From Candidatus Sulfurimonas baltica (GTDB lineage: Bacteria; Campylobacterota; Campylobacteria; Campylobacterales; Sulfurimonadaceae): 64,000 nt of DNA. Within the stretch, counting starts at the first letter, position 1. Each line of letters starts with the position of its first letter. Where the stretch lies: NCBI RefSeq assembly GCF_015265455.1, contig NZ_CP054492.1, positions 248,001-312,000 of the forward strand, written 5' to 3'. The notes beneath the pieces were generated by a model. The model made no database searches and was not told the DNA's origin. It saw only the letters and a list, made by a program, of their open reading frames with translations. The position numbers and the translations under genes are program-made. Positions 27,673 through 36,890 of this stretch are shown in pieces.

Positions 27673-28248
27673 ATGAAGTACACTGTAAAATTTAGAGTAT
27701 GGCACTGGCTCAATGCCATAGTAGTTATCGGTTTATTAGGTACTGTTTTTTTAAGAAAAACATTTCTTTCATGGAGAACTAACTCTGAAATTTTAATGAC
27801 TCAGCTCTCAGAGATGGGATTAGAGATAACAGCAGAACAAGCAAAGATATTAGCAAAAGCTGTTCGCGCAGGGATGTGGGAGTGGCATATTATATTTGGC
27901 TATGCTCTTGCATTTTTAATAATTTACCGAATACTCCTCTTTTTTAAAGACTCAAGTGTTACTGAGAGTTTTGCTTCGTTAACCCTTCATAAAAAAGCTG
28001 TTAAAATTTCATACTATGTGATTTATGCGACACTTATTTTTATGGCACTTAGTGGTTTGTCAATACACTTTTATAAAGAGCTACAGATGAGTAAAGAGCT
28101 TGCAGGAAGTATCAAAGATATTCATGAGATTGTTTTTTATGTTGTTATGATTTTTGTGCCACTTCATATCGCAGGTGTAATAATTGCAGATACTACAGAC
28201 GAAAACGGAATTGTCTCAACTATGATAAATGGAAAAAAAGCAGTTTAA
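27673..28248 (+). CDS. Cytochrome b/b6-type membrane protein
   Basis: A 191-residue protein with four helices and histidines placed as haem b ligands: His11 in RVWHWLNA, His72 in WEWHIIFGY, His132, and His151/His165 in the last helix. This matches the cytochrome b561/Ni-hydrogenase b-type family. No hydrogenase or dehydrogenase gene is adjacent, so its partner is unknown. The preceding AGGGGATAAG is a good ribosome site. Confidence 0.85.
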   Translation: MKYTVKFRVWHWLNAIVVIGLLGTVFLRKTFLSWRTNSEILMTQLSEMGLEITAEQAKILAKAVRAGMWEWHIIFGYALAFLIIYRILLFFKDSSVTESFASLTLHKKAVKISYYVIYATLIFMALSGLSIHFYKELQMSKELAGSIKDIHEIVFYVVMIFVPLHIAGVIIADTTDENGIVSTMINGKKAV

Positions 28249-28262
28249 ACTAAGGAATATAT

Positions 28263-28730
28263 ATGATAAAAATAGATGACAAAGCACCAGAATTTTGTCT
28301 TCCAAACCAAGATGATGTTGAGATATGTTTTAGAGATTTAAAAGGGAAGTGGATTGTTTTGTACTTTTATCCAAAGGACAATACTCCTGGATGTACAACG
28401 GAGGCTTGTGAGTTTACAGATGCGCTCCCTGACTTTAATGACCTTAATGCGATTGTATTGGGAGTAAGTGCCGATACAACTAAGAAGCATCGCCAGTTTA
28501 TAGAAAAGCATGAGATAGATGTAACACTTTTAAGTGATGAAGATACTTCTATGATGCAAGAGTATGGCGTTTGGCAGATGAAAAAAAATTATGGCAAAGA
28601 GTATATGGGGATTGTTCGCACTACTTTTATTATAGACCCAGATGGAGTTGTAAAAGCCGTGTTTGAAAAAGTAAGAGTTAAAGAGCATGTGCAAAAAGTT
28701 AAGAGTGAACTGGAGAGTTTGCAGGGTTAA
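28263..28730 (+). CDS. bcp: Bcp-type peroxiredoxin
   Basis: Thioredoxin-dependent thiol peroxidase of 155 residues that reduces hydrogen peroxide and lipid hydroperoxides in the cytoplasm. The motif PKDNTPGCTTEAC holds the peroxidatic Cys44 and the resolving Cys49, the Bcp/PrxQ arrangement. The later RTTFIIDPDG segment is also typical. It is the last gene of the run that starts at mqnP and converges with a porin-like gene across a palindromic repeat block. Confidence 0.93.
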   Translation: MIKIDDKAPEFCLPNQDDVEICFRDLKGKWIVLYFYPKDNTPGCTTEACEFTDALPDFNDLNAIVLGVSADTTKKHRQFIEKHEIDVTLLSDEDTSMMQEYGVWQMKKNYGKEYMGIVRTTFIIDPDGVVKAVFEKVRVKEHVQKVKSELESLQG

Positions 28731-28740
28731 TATATTTGAG

Positions 28741-28829
28741 ATCCTGAATCAAGTTCAGGATGACGTTTTTGTTTGACTATTCCGTCAGTTGGGCTTGAAA
28801 ATTCCGTCATTCTGGGCTTGACCCAGAAT
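28741..28829. repeat. Pair of inverted REP-like palindromes
   Basis: Two stem-loops in opposite orientation: ATCCTGAA-TCAAG-TTCAGGAT at 28741-28761 and ATTCTGGG-CTTGA-CCCAGAAT at 28809-28829, with a degenerate third copy at about 28780-28800. Both have an eight-base stem and the five-base loop CTTGA (or its complement). A relative lies at 45638-45658. Lying between convergent genes they may also act as a two-way terminator. Confidence 0.75.
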
Positions 28830-28834
28830 CTAGT

Positions 28835-30409
28835 TTAGTATCTATATCTGAGATAAAAGCGGATATCTTGCGCTTTGTCTACAACTTGAGAGGCCATAGC
28901 ACTGTTTGTAGGGATGTCAGAAATTCTCATTGAATTTCCTGAAGTGCTTCCAAAAAATCCATTACTTCCAGAGTAGTCATAATCTATATATGTATAACGA
29001 AGTTGTAAAGACAATATATCTTCTATAAGATACTCTGTAAAATATGCCTCATATGCATTACCGCGGGTTGCAACTTTTGAACCTATATTTGTATCTTCAG
29101 CGTAAGTTATACTTCTCCAGTATTTGCTACCGTGGTTAAATTCAAGACCCCATCTTCCGCTCTCTGTAAGAAGTGAAGGGAATTGTGTCCCTATCCAGTA
29201 AGATGTACCAGTCTCTTTATCAGTAGAGCCCAACATGCCATGTCCATCTTTAGGGTCCGTAACAGTAGCAGCAAGACTTACAAAAAATGTAGAATCATCT
29301 AAAAAGTTGCTCCACTCGTTCCCAATCCCCTTGGCAGTAAAATTGATGCTGGCGCTATGCAAACCGCCTACTGTATCGAAGCCAGCAGTTTGGTCATTAG
29401 GGTTGACTGCATCAATTAGATTGTTTGCATAGTAGTATTGGGTTGCTACAGAATACTGTTTGTTGTCAAAAGGGACAAATATCAATCCAGCCAAATCTAT
29501 ATTTGTGTTATCACTACTAACTTCAGCATAAGGAGTAGATGAAAATTTCGGAGCAGCATTACTCATCCCACGACCTGCACAAAACTTGACATATGTACCT
29601 GTATTTTTATTTATAACAAATTTTGAACTTAGTCCATCAAACTCAACATTGATAGCATGTCCTAGAGGAGAAGAAGCTTTATCATCATCTCTTAGGTTTA
29701 TAAGATGGCCGTTTGTTGATGGTCTGCGACCAATACTTATTGTCCATGGTATATCAAGACCCATAAACTCTGTGTTTCTGTAAAAGAAGTAAGCAGATCG
29801 GACTCTCAGTTTGTCATCATACGCATTTTCATTTGCTATCCAGTCGAAACCTTCAAATGAATTTGAAGCAGGAACTGAGGCACCTGAACGCTCCCCGAAA
29901 GCTTTGTTGTAAGCAAATTGAGCAGAGAAACTTAGATTGTTTGTTGCCTTATATGCGGTATTTATCCAAAGTCTGTTTGTCATAAAAGCATTGTTTTTAG
30001 CCTCACTACCATCAGCCATTGTGTAGTTCATGTTCTCAATTGCGAATCTGTAATCAACTTTAAATTTAAGATGAGAACCAGATGTACTTCTGTTTAGTTG
30101 TGAAACAGCCTCTTCAAGCTCATATATCCTGTCTTCATTAGTCGCAATCTCTTCTCCATCATCCTCTTCTTTGTCTTCTGCGACTGCCACTGTTTCATCT
30201 TCTGTAGATGTTACACTTGAAGCTACCTCTTCTTGTTCTTCTTCATCGGTCTTAGTAGAAGATTTGCTAGACTTTAAAGCAGAAAGCTCTCTTTTGAGCT
30301 GATTCATCTCTTTTTCCATTGCTTCAAATCGCTCATACATTGACTGTGCGCTTAAGTTTGTACTTAAGAGTGCAGCAGCAGCTAAAGATAGTAGTAGAGG
30401 CCTATTCAT
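28835..30409 (-). CDS. Outer-membrane beta-barrel protein (DUF3373-like) with coiled-coil N-terminus
   Basis: A 524-residue secreted protein: signal peptide at 1-22 ending LSAQ, a coiled coil at about 25-45, an acidic linker (about 50-95) and a second short coiled coil, then a long beta-rich region ending RFYLRYRY with terminal aromatic Tyr as in outer-membrane barrels. The layout resembles DUF3373 proteins of Campylobacterota. Possibly a porin; substrate unknown. The start at 30409 is chosen over 30436 because AAGGATC precedes it and the signal peptide then begins properly. Confidence 0.78.
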   Translation of the reverse strand: MNRPLLLSLAAAALLSTNLSAQSMYERFEAMEKEMNQLKRELSALKSSKSSTKTDEEEQEEVASSVTSTEDETVAVAEDKEEDDGEEIATNEDRIYELEEAVSQLNRSTSGSHLKFKVDYRFAIENMNYTMADGSEAKNNAFMTNRLWINTAYKATNNLSFSAQFAYNKAFGERSGASVPASNSFEGFDWIANENAYDDKLRVRSAYFFYRNTEFMGLDIPWTISIGRRPSTNGHLINLRDDDKASSPLGHAINVEFDGLSSKFVINKNTGTYVKFCAGRGMSNAAPKFSSTPYAEVSSDNTNIDLAGLIFVPFDNKQYSVATQYYYANNLIDAVNPNDQTAGFDTVGGLHSASINFTAKGIGNEWSNFLDDSTFFVSLAATVTDPKDGHGMLGSTDKETGTSYWIGTQFPSLLTESGRWGLEFNHGSKYWRSITYAEDTNIGSKVATRGNAYEAYFTEYLIEDILSLQLRYTYIDYDYSGSNGFFGSTSGNSMRISDIPTNSAMASQVVDKAQDIRFYLRYRY

Positions 30410-30602
30410 ATTGATCCTTTTTATGCAAAAAAACATAGTCAGTAATATAACTGTTTTTTATAATTTATGCATAACTATACCAAGATTATATAAATTTTAT
30501 TTTAAATAGTGCTATTTATATAGGTAAATACTAATATGCGACATATGCTGTTACTTAAAATTGATAAAACAATATAAAAGCAAAACTTAAATATATTTTG
30601 AG

Positions 30603-30608
30603 TATAAT
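30603..30608 (+). promoter_or_regulatory. Candidate -10 box of rpsB-tsf
   Basis: A perfect TATAAT after a T-rich stretch with no clear -35, as usual in this phylum. Transcription should begin near 30615, just ahead of the first leader hairpin. Confidence 0.6.
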
Positions 30609-30616
30609 TCGCGGAT

Positions 30617-30643
30617 TTTCTTTACTACATGTAGCTAAAGAAA
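30617..30643 (+). promoter_or_regulatory. rpsB leader hairpin containing CTACATGTAG
   Basis: TTTCTTTA (30617-30624) pairs with TAAAGAAA (30636-30643), enclosing the self-complementary CTACATGTAG. A second hairpin AGCTC-AAAA-GAGCT lies at 30732-30745, ahead of AAAGGACC. Ribosomal protein S2 operons are often controlled by S2 binding its leader RNA, so one of these could be the operator; that is inference. Confidence 0.45.
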
Positions 30644-30760
30644 CATTAACAGGTATGTATCAAAAGTCAGTGTAACTCGTTTTATTAGATGAGTATTACC
30701 CGATATTGCCAAAGCTAACTGATAAAACTCTAGCTCAAAAGAGCTCTTAAAGGACCTTAA

Positions 30761-31516
30761 ATGGTAACTATGAAAGACCTATTAGAATGTGGTGTACACT
30801 TCGGACACCAAACTCGTCGTTGGAATCCAAAAATGAAAAAGTATATTTTTGGTGTACGTAAAAATATCTATATTATAGATTTACAAAAAACTCTTCGTTA
30901 TTTCCGTAACACTTACCAAATCGTTGTTGATGTAGCAGCTGAAGGTAAAACAGTTTTATTTGTTGGTACTAAAAAACAAGCTCGTAACTCTGTAAGAGAT
31001 GCAGCAATCGCTTGTGGTATGCCGTATGTTGATAACAGATGGTTAGGTGGTATGCTTACTAACTTCCCAACTATTCAAAAATCTATCCGTAAACTTGACA
31101 TTATTTCAGAGATGCAAGAAAATGGTCAAATTGATCTTTTAACTAAAAAAGAAGCTTTAATGCTTTCTCGTCAAAAAGAGAAGTTAGAGTCATATTTCGG
31201 TGGTATCCGTGGTATGAAAAAACTTCCAGATATGCTTTTTGTTCTTGATGCGGTTAAAGAGCATATTGCTGTTTTAGAAGCTCGTTGTTTAGGTATTCCA
31301 GTTGTTGCTCCACTTGACACTAACTGTGACCCGGATTTAATCACTTATGGAATTCCTGGTAATGATGATGCAATTCGTTCAATTCAACTTTTTTGTCGTG
31401 AAATGACTGAAGCAATCAACGAAGGTAAAGCTCTTAGAGATGCGCCAGTTGAAGAAGAGCAAACTGAAGAAGTAGCTGAAACTGAAGAAGCTCCAGTAGC
31501 AACAGAGGAAGTATAA
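30761..31516 (+). CDS. rpsB: Ribosomal protein S2
   Basis: S2 of the small ribosomal subunit. The N-terminus ([19 protein letters not shown]), the central [12 protein letters not shown] and the [12 protein letters not shown] segment are unmistakable. The 251-residue product ends in an acidic tail rich in Glu. A ribosome site AAAGGACC precedes the ATG. It is followed after two bases by tsf, the usual pair. Confidence 0.98.
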   Translation: MVTMKDLLECGVHFGHQTRRWNPKMKKYIFGVRKNIYIIDLQKTLRYFRNTYQIVVDVAAEGKTVLFVGTKKQARNSVRDAAIACGMPYVDNRWLGGMLTNFPTIQKSIRKLDIISEMQENGQIDLLTKKEALMLSRQKEKLESYFGGIRGMKKLPDMLFVLDAVKEHIAVLEARCLGIPVVAPLDTNCDPDLITYGIPGNDDAIRSIQLFCREMTEAINEGKALRDAPVEEEQTEEVAETEEAPVATEEV

Positions 31517-31518
31517 TT

Positions 31519-32571
31519 ATGGCAGATATTACAGCAGCAATGGTAAGAGAGTTGCGTTCAGCAACTGACGCGCCAATGATGGATTGTAAAAAAGTTTTAG
31601 TTGAAGCTGATGGAGACATGGCAAAAGCAACTGAGCTTTTAAAAGAACGTGGTATCGCTAAAGTAGCTAAAAAAGCAGACAGAGTTGCTGCTGAGGGTCT
31701 TACTGGCTATAAAATTGCTGATGATTTTTCAAAAGCTACTGTAGTTGAAATTAACTCTGAAACTGACTTCGTTGCTCAAAATGAAGGTTTTCAAAATCTA
31801 GTTAAAACTACAACAGAAGAGATTTACAATAATCAACCTGCTGATGTTGCTGCATTAATGGCTTCTTCTTTTGGAGAAACTTTTACAGCTGCTGTTAGTA
31901 AAATCGGTGAGAAGATAGAAGTTCGCCGTTTTACTACACTTACAGCTGATGCAACTACGGCGCTTAACGGTTATATTCACTCGAACAACCGTATAGCTGT
32001 TATAGTATCAGCTAAGTGTGATAGTGAAAAAACTGCAGAGGGTATGAGAGCTATGCTTAAGCAAGTTGCTATGCATGCATCTGCGATGAAACCAACTACA
32101 CTATCTTATAAAGATTTTGATGCTGAGTATGTTGCATCTGAGACTGTAGGTAGAATCGAAGTTATCAAAAAAGAGAACGAAGAACTATCTCGTCTTAAAA
32201 AACCTCTTAAAAATGTACCTCAGTACATTTCTATGAGTCAATTGACTAAAGAAGTTTTGGCTCAAGCTGAAGCTGATATAAAAGAGACATTAAAGGCTCA
32301 AGGAAAACCAGAACAAATCTGGGATAGAATTGTTCCTGGCTCTTTAGCTCGTTTTATCGATGATAACACGACTTTAGACAAAGAGCAAGCTCTTCTAGAT
32401 CAAACTTATGTTCTAGATGACAGCAAAACAGTTGCACAAGCTGTTGAAGCTGCTGCTGCTGCACTTGGTGGTACTGCAACTATTACTGAATTTGTTCGCC
32501 TTGAAGTAGGTGAAGGAATTGAGAAAGTTGTTGGCGACTTCGCTGCAGAAGTTGCTGCGCAAATGGGTTAA
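31519..32571 (+). CDS. tsf: Elongation factor Ts
   Basis: EF-Ts exchanges GDP for GTP on EF-Tu. The N-terminal helical domain ([19 protein letters not shown]) and the core [10 protein letters not shown] motif are classical. At 350 residues it is longer than the E. coli protein, as is usual in Campylobacterota, through an enlarged C-terminal dimerisation part. Its stop codon lies inside a terminator hairpin. Confidence 0.97.
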   Translation: MADITAAMVRELRSATDAPMMDCKKVLVEADGDMAKATELLKERGIAKVAKKADRVAAEGLTGYKIADDFSKATVVEINSETDFVAQNEGFQNLVKTTTEEIYNNQPADVAALMASSFGETFTAAVSKIGEKIEVRRFTTLTADATTALNGYIHSNNRIAVIVSAKCDSEKTAEGMRAMLKQVAMHASAMKPTTLSYKDFDAEYVASETVGRIEVIKKENEELSRLKKPLKNVPQYISMSQLTKEVLAQAEADIKETLKAQGKPEQIWDRIVPGSLARFIDDNTTLDKEQALLDQTYVLDDSKTVAQAVEAAAAALGGTATITEFVRLEVGEGIEKVVGDFAAEVAAQMG

Positions 32572-32586
32572 GGATTTTCCTTACCC
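32565..32586 (+). terminator. Terminator hairpin at the end of tsf
   Basis: GGGT (32565-32568) pairs with ACCC (32583-32586) and AAGGA (32570-32574) with TCCTT (32578-32582), loop TTT, one bulged base, followed by GTTT. It includes the tsf stop codon and separates rpsB-tsf from nuo cluster 2. Confidence 0.6.
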
Positions 32587-32686
32587 GTTTAACTACTACT
32601 AAATTTACATACTTCTAGATATTCATACTTAAATTACTCATATCAATTCTTTTTCAAATCAAGGCAATAAATAAGTTTTTTTAGTT

Positions 32687-32692
32687 TATAAT
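32687..32692 (+). promoter_or_regulatory. Candidate -10 box of nuo cluster 2
   Basis: TATAAT lies 26 bases before the nuoA start, preceded by a T-rich run. Together with the tsf terminator it suggests cluster 2 has its own promoter with a very short leader. Confidence 0.55.
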
Positions 32693-32717
32693 TCCTCATA
32701 CTAAAAGGTCTTAAAAT

Positions 32718-33080
32718 ATGAATTATAATTTTTATCTACCATTAGCCGTAATATTAACTTTAACTGTTGCTATACCTTTCTTGTTTCATTTAAGCCGTTA
32801 TATTGGTGAAAAATCTAAGCAAGGTAATTCAATCAATCAAACGTATGAGAGTGGAATCAAAAAAACATATAAAGATAGTTTTGAGAGATTCAATATAAAG
32901 TATTATCTTGTTGCCATTATATTTGTGATTTTTGATGTGGAGATACTCTTTATGTTTCCATGGGCTGTAACATTGAGAGAGACTGGTCTTTTAGGTCTTT
33001 TTGAGATGTTTACATTTATGGCTCTACTTCTTGCCGGACTTATTTACATCTATAAAAAAGGTGCTTTGAGATGGAGTTAA
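32718..33080 (+). CDS. nuoA: NADH-quinone oxidoreductase subunit A (cluster 2)
   Basis: NuoA of 120 residues with three helices. [11 protein letters not shown] replaces the YECGPE loop of cluster 1, so the loop cysteine is missing, while [12 protein letters not shown] is kept. It starts cluster 2, in which every neighbouring pair of genes overlaps. AAAGGTC lies before the ATG. It overlaps nuoB by ten bases. Confidence 0.94.
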   Translation: MNYNFYLPLAVILTLTVAIPFLFHLSRYIGEKSKQGNSINQTYESGIKKTYKDSFERFNIKYYLVAIIFVIFDVEILFMFPWAVTLRETGLLGLFEMFTFMALLLAGLIYIYKKGALRWS

Positions 33081-33589
33081 ATAATCCAAATCTTCCAAGC
33101 GACACTGTTATAGTAACAAAGTTGGATGAGGCTATTGGCTGGGCAAGAGAGTCGTCACTATGGCCTATGATTTTTGGAACTGCATGTTGCGCAATTGAGT
33201 TTATGAGTGTAGCTGCTAGCAAGTATGATATCTCCCGTTTTGGTGCAGAGGTTGTGCGTTTTTCACCGCGACAGGCTGATCTGATGATAGTTGCAGGGAC
33301 TATTACATATAAGCAAGCCCCGATACTTAAACAGATTTATGACCAAATGAGTGAGCCAAAATGGGTTGTAAGTATGGGAGCATGTGCATGTAGTGGCGGT
33401 TTTTATGACAACTACTGTACTTTGCAGGGAATTGACGAGATTATCCCGGTAGATATGTATGTTGGTGGCTGTCCTCCAAGACCTGAAGCTCTTCTTGATG
33501 CACTTCTTTGCATACAAAAAGATTTGAGAACCAATAAATACAATCCTGACAGACATAAAGATTTTAAAGGTTTGCTTGATGAGTCATGA
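33071..33589 (+). CDS. nuoB: NADH-quinone oxidoreductase subunit B (cluster 2)
   Basis: N2 cluster subunit, 172 residues. Ligands are seen in [18 protein letters not shown] and [10 protein letters not shown]. The sequence is closer to the general bacterial NuoB pattern than the cluster 1 copy. It overlaps nuoA by ten bases and nuoCD by eleven. Confidence 0.96.
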   Translation: MELNNPNLPSDTVIVTKLDEAIGWARESSLWPMIFGTACCAIEFMSVAASKYDISRFGAEVVRFSPRQADLMIVAGTITYKQAPILKQIYDQMSEPKWVVSMGACACSGGFYDNYCTLQGIDEIIPVDMYVGGCPPRPEALLDALLCIQKDLRTNKYNPDRHKDFKGLLDES

Positions 33590-35228
33590 ATACATAACTG
33601 TTGCACCTTCAGAGCTTCACTCTGTTATATACAACAGATATAAAGAGGGTTTTAATTATCTATTAGACATTACGGCGATAGATTACACTGAACATATAGA
33701 CTCTCATGATGAAGATTATGCAGTAGTTTATATTATTCGCCATAAAGATTTTAAGCTACATGTAGTTATTAAAACATATTTGCCAACTCTTGAGATAGAT
33801 ACAATTACAGATATTTTTAGTGGTGCAAACTGGCTTGAAAGAGAAGTTTATGATCAGTACGGCATTAAATTTATCAACCATCCAAACCTTAGACGAGTTC
33901 TAAATCATAAAGAGTTTGTTGGGCATCCCCTAAGAAAATCCTACCCTATAACTAAGGGTCAGCTTCTTTATGAGGTAGATGATTTAATTGATGAGATGAA
34001 CAATAGACTACTTAGTAAAGAGGTTGTCTGCTCATTAGAAGATGGTTCCTTTAGTGATTGTAACAAAGATTTAATGTTTCTAAACCTTGGACCATCTCAC
34101 CCAGCTAGTCATGGAACAATTAGAACTTATGTTGCTCTTGATGGAGAGACTATTGAAGCAGCAGTATCAGAGATTGGTTATCTGCACCGCGGGTTTGAGA
34201 AGAGTTGTGAGAACCACACTTATAACCAGATAGTTCCGTATACAGACAGACTTAACTACTGTTCAGCTATTAGCAATAACATCGCTTTTGTGAAAACAGT
34301 TGAAGATATGCTCGGTGTTACTCTAAGCGAGCGGGCTCAGGCAATCAGAGTAATGCTTTTAGAACTTTCCCGCATTGAGGACCATGTTGTTTGTTTAGCA
34401 GCTGTTTTGGTAGATATGGGCGGACTTACAAACTACTGGTACATGTACAATCCTAGAGAAGATATTTATGACTTACTCTCTAAGCTGACTGGAGCGAGAC
34501 TGACAAACTCTTTTATGAGAGTTGGTGGCATGGCAAATGACTTGTATGATGGTTTTGAAGAAGAATTAAAAGAGGTTATAAAAAAAGTCCAGTATGGTGT
34601 CCAAGAGACATTGGCTCTTATAAAGCACAATAGAATCTTTCATGACAGAACACAAAATGTTGGTGTGATAAATGCGCAAGATGCTATCAATGCTTCTATG
34701 ACCGGTCCAAATTTACGTGCATCTGGAGTCTCATTTGATATGCGTAAAGATACACCCTATTATGGTTATGAGAAGTATGAGTTTGATGTTATAGTCGGAA
34801 GCGTAGGCGATGTATATGACAGAGTTATGGTTCGCTTTGGAGAGATAGATGAGAGCATTAAGATTATTGATCAAGTTATGCAAAACTTACCTGATGGTGA
34901 GGTGAATATAAAAGATGCTTCTATAACTCTGCCGTCAAAAGAGGCTGTTTACACCACTATTGAGGGTGCTATGAATCAGTTTAAACTCACTTATGAGGGT
35001 GTAAAAGTACCCTCTAAAGAGTATTACGGTTCAATCGAAGCAACCAATGGAGAACTTGGCTTTTTTATAGTTAGTGATGGTAGCGGAACGCCATATAAGG
35101 TAAAAGTAAAAGCTCCATCTTTTACAGCCATGAGTGCATACCCTCAAATGGTTGAAGGTTCACAACTTGCAGATGCTATTTTAACACTTGGTAGTCTAAA
35201 TATTATTGCAGGAGAGATGGATAGATGA
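33579..35228 (+). CDS. nuoCD: Fused NADH-quinone oxidoreductase subunit C/D (cluster 2)
   Basis: A 549-residue fusion. The N-terminal NuoC part (about 1-140) carries [15 protein letters not shown] and GHPLRKSYP; after a short linker, NuoD begins at about 165 with [13 protein letters not shown] and GYLHRGFEK and ends in [13 protein letters not shown]. The fused form is known from E. coli and others, while cluster 1 has separate genes. ATG 33579 is preferred over TTG 33576 by spacing from AAAGG. A CTACATGTAG palindrome lies at 33756-33765. Confidence 0.96.
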   Translation: MSHEYITVAPSELHSVIYNRYKEGFNYLLDITAIDYTEHIDSHDEDYAVVYIIRHKDFKLHVVIKTYLPTLEIDTITDIFSGANWLEREVYDQYGIKFINHPNLRRVLNHKEFVGHPLRKSYPITKGQLLYEVDDLIDEMNNRLLSKEVVCSLEDGSFSDCNKDLMFLNLGPSHPASHGTIRTYVALDGETIEAAVSEIGYLHRGFEKSCENHTYNQIVPYTDRLNYCSAISNNIAFVKTVEDMLGVTLSERAQAIRVMLLELSRIEDHVVCLAAVLVDMGGLTNYWYMYNPREDIYDLLSKLTGARLTNSFMRVGGMANDLYDGFEEELKEVIKKVQYGVQETLALIKHNRIFHDRTQNVGVINAQDAINASMTGPNLRASGVSFDMRKDTPYYGYEKYEFDVIVGSVGDVYDRVMVRFGEIDESIKIIDQVMQNLPDGEVNIKDASITLPSKEAVYTTIEGAMNQFKLTYEGVKVPSKEYYGSIEATNGELGFFIVSDGSGTPYKVKVKAPSFTAMSAYPQMVEGSQLADAILTLGSLNIIAGEMDR

Positions 35229-35668
35229 GTTTTTCATATAACATCCAAAACAGTTCAAAAATAGAGCTTTTAAAAAAACGTTATCCTGATAATAGAGCTT
35301 TAATACTTCCCCTCTTATGGTTGGCGCAAAAACAGGAGTCATACATTCGAGAAGATGCAATGGAGCATATTTCTGAAATTGTGCAATTGCCATATATGAA
35401 TATTTACAGTGTTGCAACTTTTTACTCAATGTTTAGGCTTGAAAAAACCAAGAAGCGAATCGTTGAGGTTTGCAGAACACTCTCATGTGAGTTAAATGGA
35501 AGTGAAGATATTAAAAAACATTTAGATGATAACTATAGTGATAATTTTGAGATTATAGAAGTTGAGTGTATGGGTGCATGTTCAGGTGCTCCAATGTGTA
35601 CACTTGATGGAAAATACATAGAAAATTTGACACCGCAGATGATTGATGAGGTTTTAAATGCAAACTAA
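35225..35668 (+). CDS. nuoE: NADH-quinone oxidoreductase subunit E (cluster 2)
   Basis: Canonical 24-kDa-type subunit, 147 residues, carrying [2Fe-2S] cluster N1a. The ligands fit C-x4-C (VCRTLSC) and C-x3-C (ECMGAC). The N-terminal helical part includes YSVATFYSMF, a standard NuoE segment. It overlaps nuoCD by four bases and nuoF by eleven. Its presence shows that cluster 2 has a complete NADH module, unlike cluster 1. Confidence 0.95.
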   Translation: MSFSYNIQNSSKIELLKKRYPDNRALILPLLWLAQKQESYIREDAMEHISEIVQLPYMNIYSVATFYSMFRLEKTKKRIVEVCRTLSCELNGSEDIKKHLDDNYSDNFEIIEVECMGACSGAPMCTLDGKYIENLTPQMIDEVLNAN

Positions 35669-36890
35669 GATAGTAAGTAAAAATTTTGAAATACCACTCT
35701 CTCATACTATTGATGTGGCACTTGAGAATGGGCGTTATTCATCTTTAGAGGCAACTTTTTCAAAAAAGCCCCAAGAGATAATAGATATTATCAAGCAGAG
35801 TAATCTTCGAGGCAAAGGTGGCGGTGGTGCACCAGCAGGGGGAAAATGGCAGTTGGCATCTGACTACGAAGGTACAAAGTATCTTGTAGTAAACGCTGAT
35901 GAGAGTGAGCCGGGAACATTTAAAGACAGACGCATCCTTTCATTGGACCCACATCTGTTAATTGAGGGAATTATTGCTACATGTTATGCAATTGGCTCTC
36001 ACACTTCATATATATATGTTAGAGGTGAGTATGAAGAGTTTAGCGATATTACGCAAAGTGCAATAGATGAAGCTTATGAGAGAAATTTTTTAGGAAGCAA
36101 CGCGAAATACCGAGTTGATATCACTATTCATCGTGGTGCAGGGGCATATATCTGCGGTGAAAAATCTGCTCTTTTAGAGTCTCTTGAAGGAAAACGTGGT
36201 CATCCAAGACTAAAGCCAAAATCTCCAGAACCGGAATTTTATTTTGGTTCGCCGACACTTGTAAACAATGTTGAGACAATCGCATCAGTCCCTTTTATTG
36301 TAAAAAATGGAGCAGATGCTTACAGAGCTTACGGGACTGAACAGTCTCCAGGAACTCTCCTTTTTGCAATAAGCGGAAACGTAAACAGACCTGGTGTTTA
36401 TGAGGCTGAATTTGGTGTAAGCATGATTGATTACATACAAAAACTTGGCGGTGGTGTAAAAAACGGCAAAAAGCTAAAAGCTGTAATTCCAGGCGGTGCT
36501 TCAACTCCAATACTTCCGGCAGATATGGTCGAGAGTGCAAGACTCGATTATGAGAGTCTGCGCGGTCTTGGTTCATCACTTGGTACTGGAGGCATGATAG
36601 TTTTAGATGAAGATGCTTCTATGGTTAAAGCTCTGAAAAATCTACTTAGATTTTATCACCATGAGTCATGTGGGCAGTGTACACCTTGCAGAGAAGGTAC
36701 TTCTTGGGTTGATAAAATTATGAATAAGTTTGTAGAAAAACGTGCTACAAAAGAGGATTTGCAAATTTTAAAGTCTGTTAGTAAAACTATGAACGGAAAA
36801 ACGATATGTGTGTTTGCACCGGCAGCCAGTGGTGTAATCGACGGCTTTTTAAAACACTTTGAGAGTGAATTTTTGGAGTGTATAAAATGA
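35658..36890 (+). CDS. nuoF: NADH-quinone oxidoreductase subunit F (cluster 2)
   Basis: NADH-oxidising subunit of 410 residues with FMN and cluster N3. Motifs: LRGKGGGGAPAGGKW for FMN/NADH, DESEPGTFKDR, GAGAYICGEKSALLESLEGKRG, and HESCGQCTPCREG with all three cysteines plus a later Cys in GKTICVF. The canonical site GxGGxGFPxG is changed to GGGGAPAGG. Together with nuoE it forms the NADH input module of cluster 2. The stop overlaps the nuoG start. Confidence 0.96.
   Translation: MQTKIVSKNFEIPLSHTIDVALENGRYSSLEATFSKKPQEIIDIIKQSNLRGKGGGGAPAGGKWQLASDYEGTKYLVVNADESEPGTFKDRRILSLDPHLLIEGIIATCYAIGSHTSYIYVRGEYEEFSDITQSAIDEAYERNFLGSNAKYRVDITIHRGAGAYICGEKSALLESLEGKRGHPRLKPKSPEPEFYFGSPTLVNNVETIASVPFIVKNGADAYRAYGTEQSPGTLLFAISGNVNRPGVYEAEFGVSMIDYIQKLGGGVKNGKKLKAVIPGGASTPILPADMVESARLDYESLRGLGSSLGTGGMIVLDEDASMVKALKNLLRFYHHESCGQCTPCREGTSWVDKIMNKFVEKRATKEDLQILKSVSKTMNGKTICVFAPAASGVIDGFLKHFESEFLECIK

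Larger units (their letters stand above)
30437..30760. other. Divergent intergenic region with promoters and rpsB leader
   Basis: No gene seen. Minus strand: TATAAT at 30485-30490 (reverse) is a likely -10 for the outer-membrane protein. Plus strand: TATAAT at 30603-30608 is a likely -10 for rpsB, giving a leader of about 145 bases. That leader holds two hairpins, one at 30617-30643 and one at 30732-30745, the latter just before the ribosome site. Confidence 0.6.

Noticed and set aside
28835-30409. Plus-strand frames within the outer-membrane protein gene
   Set aside because: Short, without ribosome sites, and overlain by a strong coding frame with signal peptide on the minus strand.
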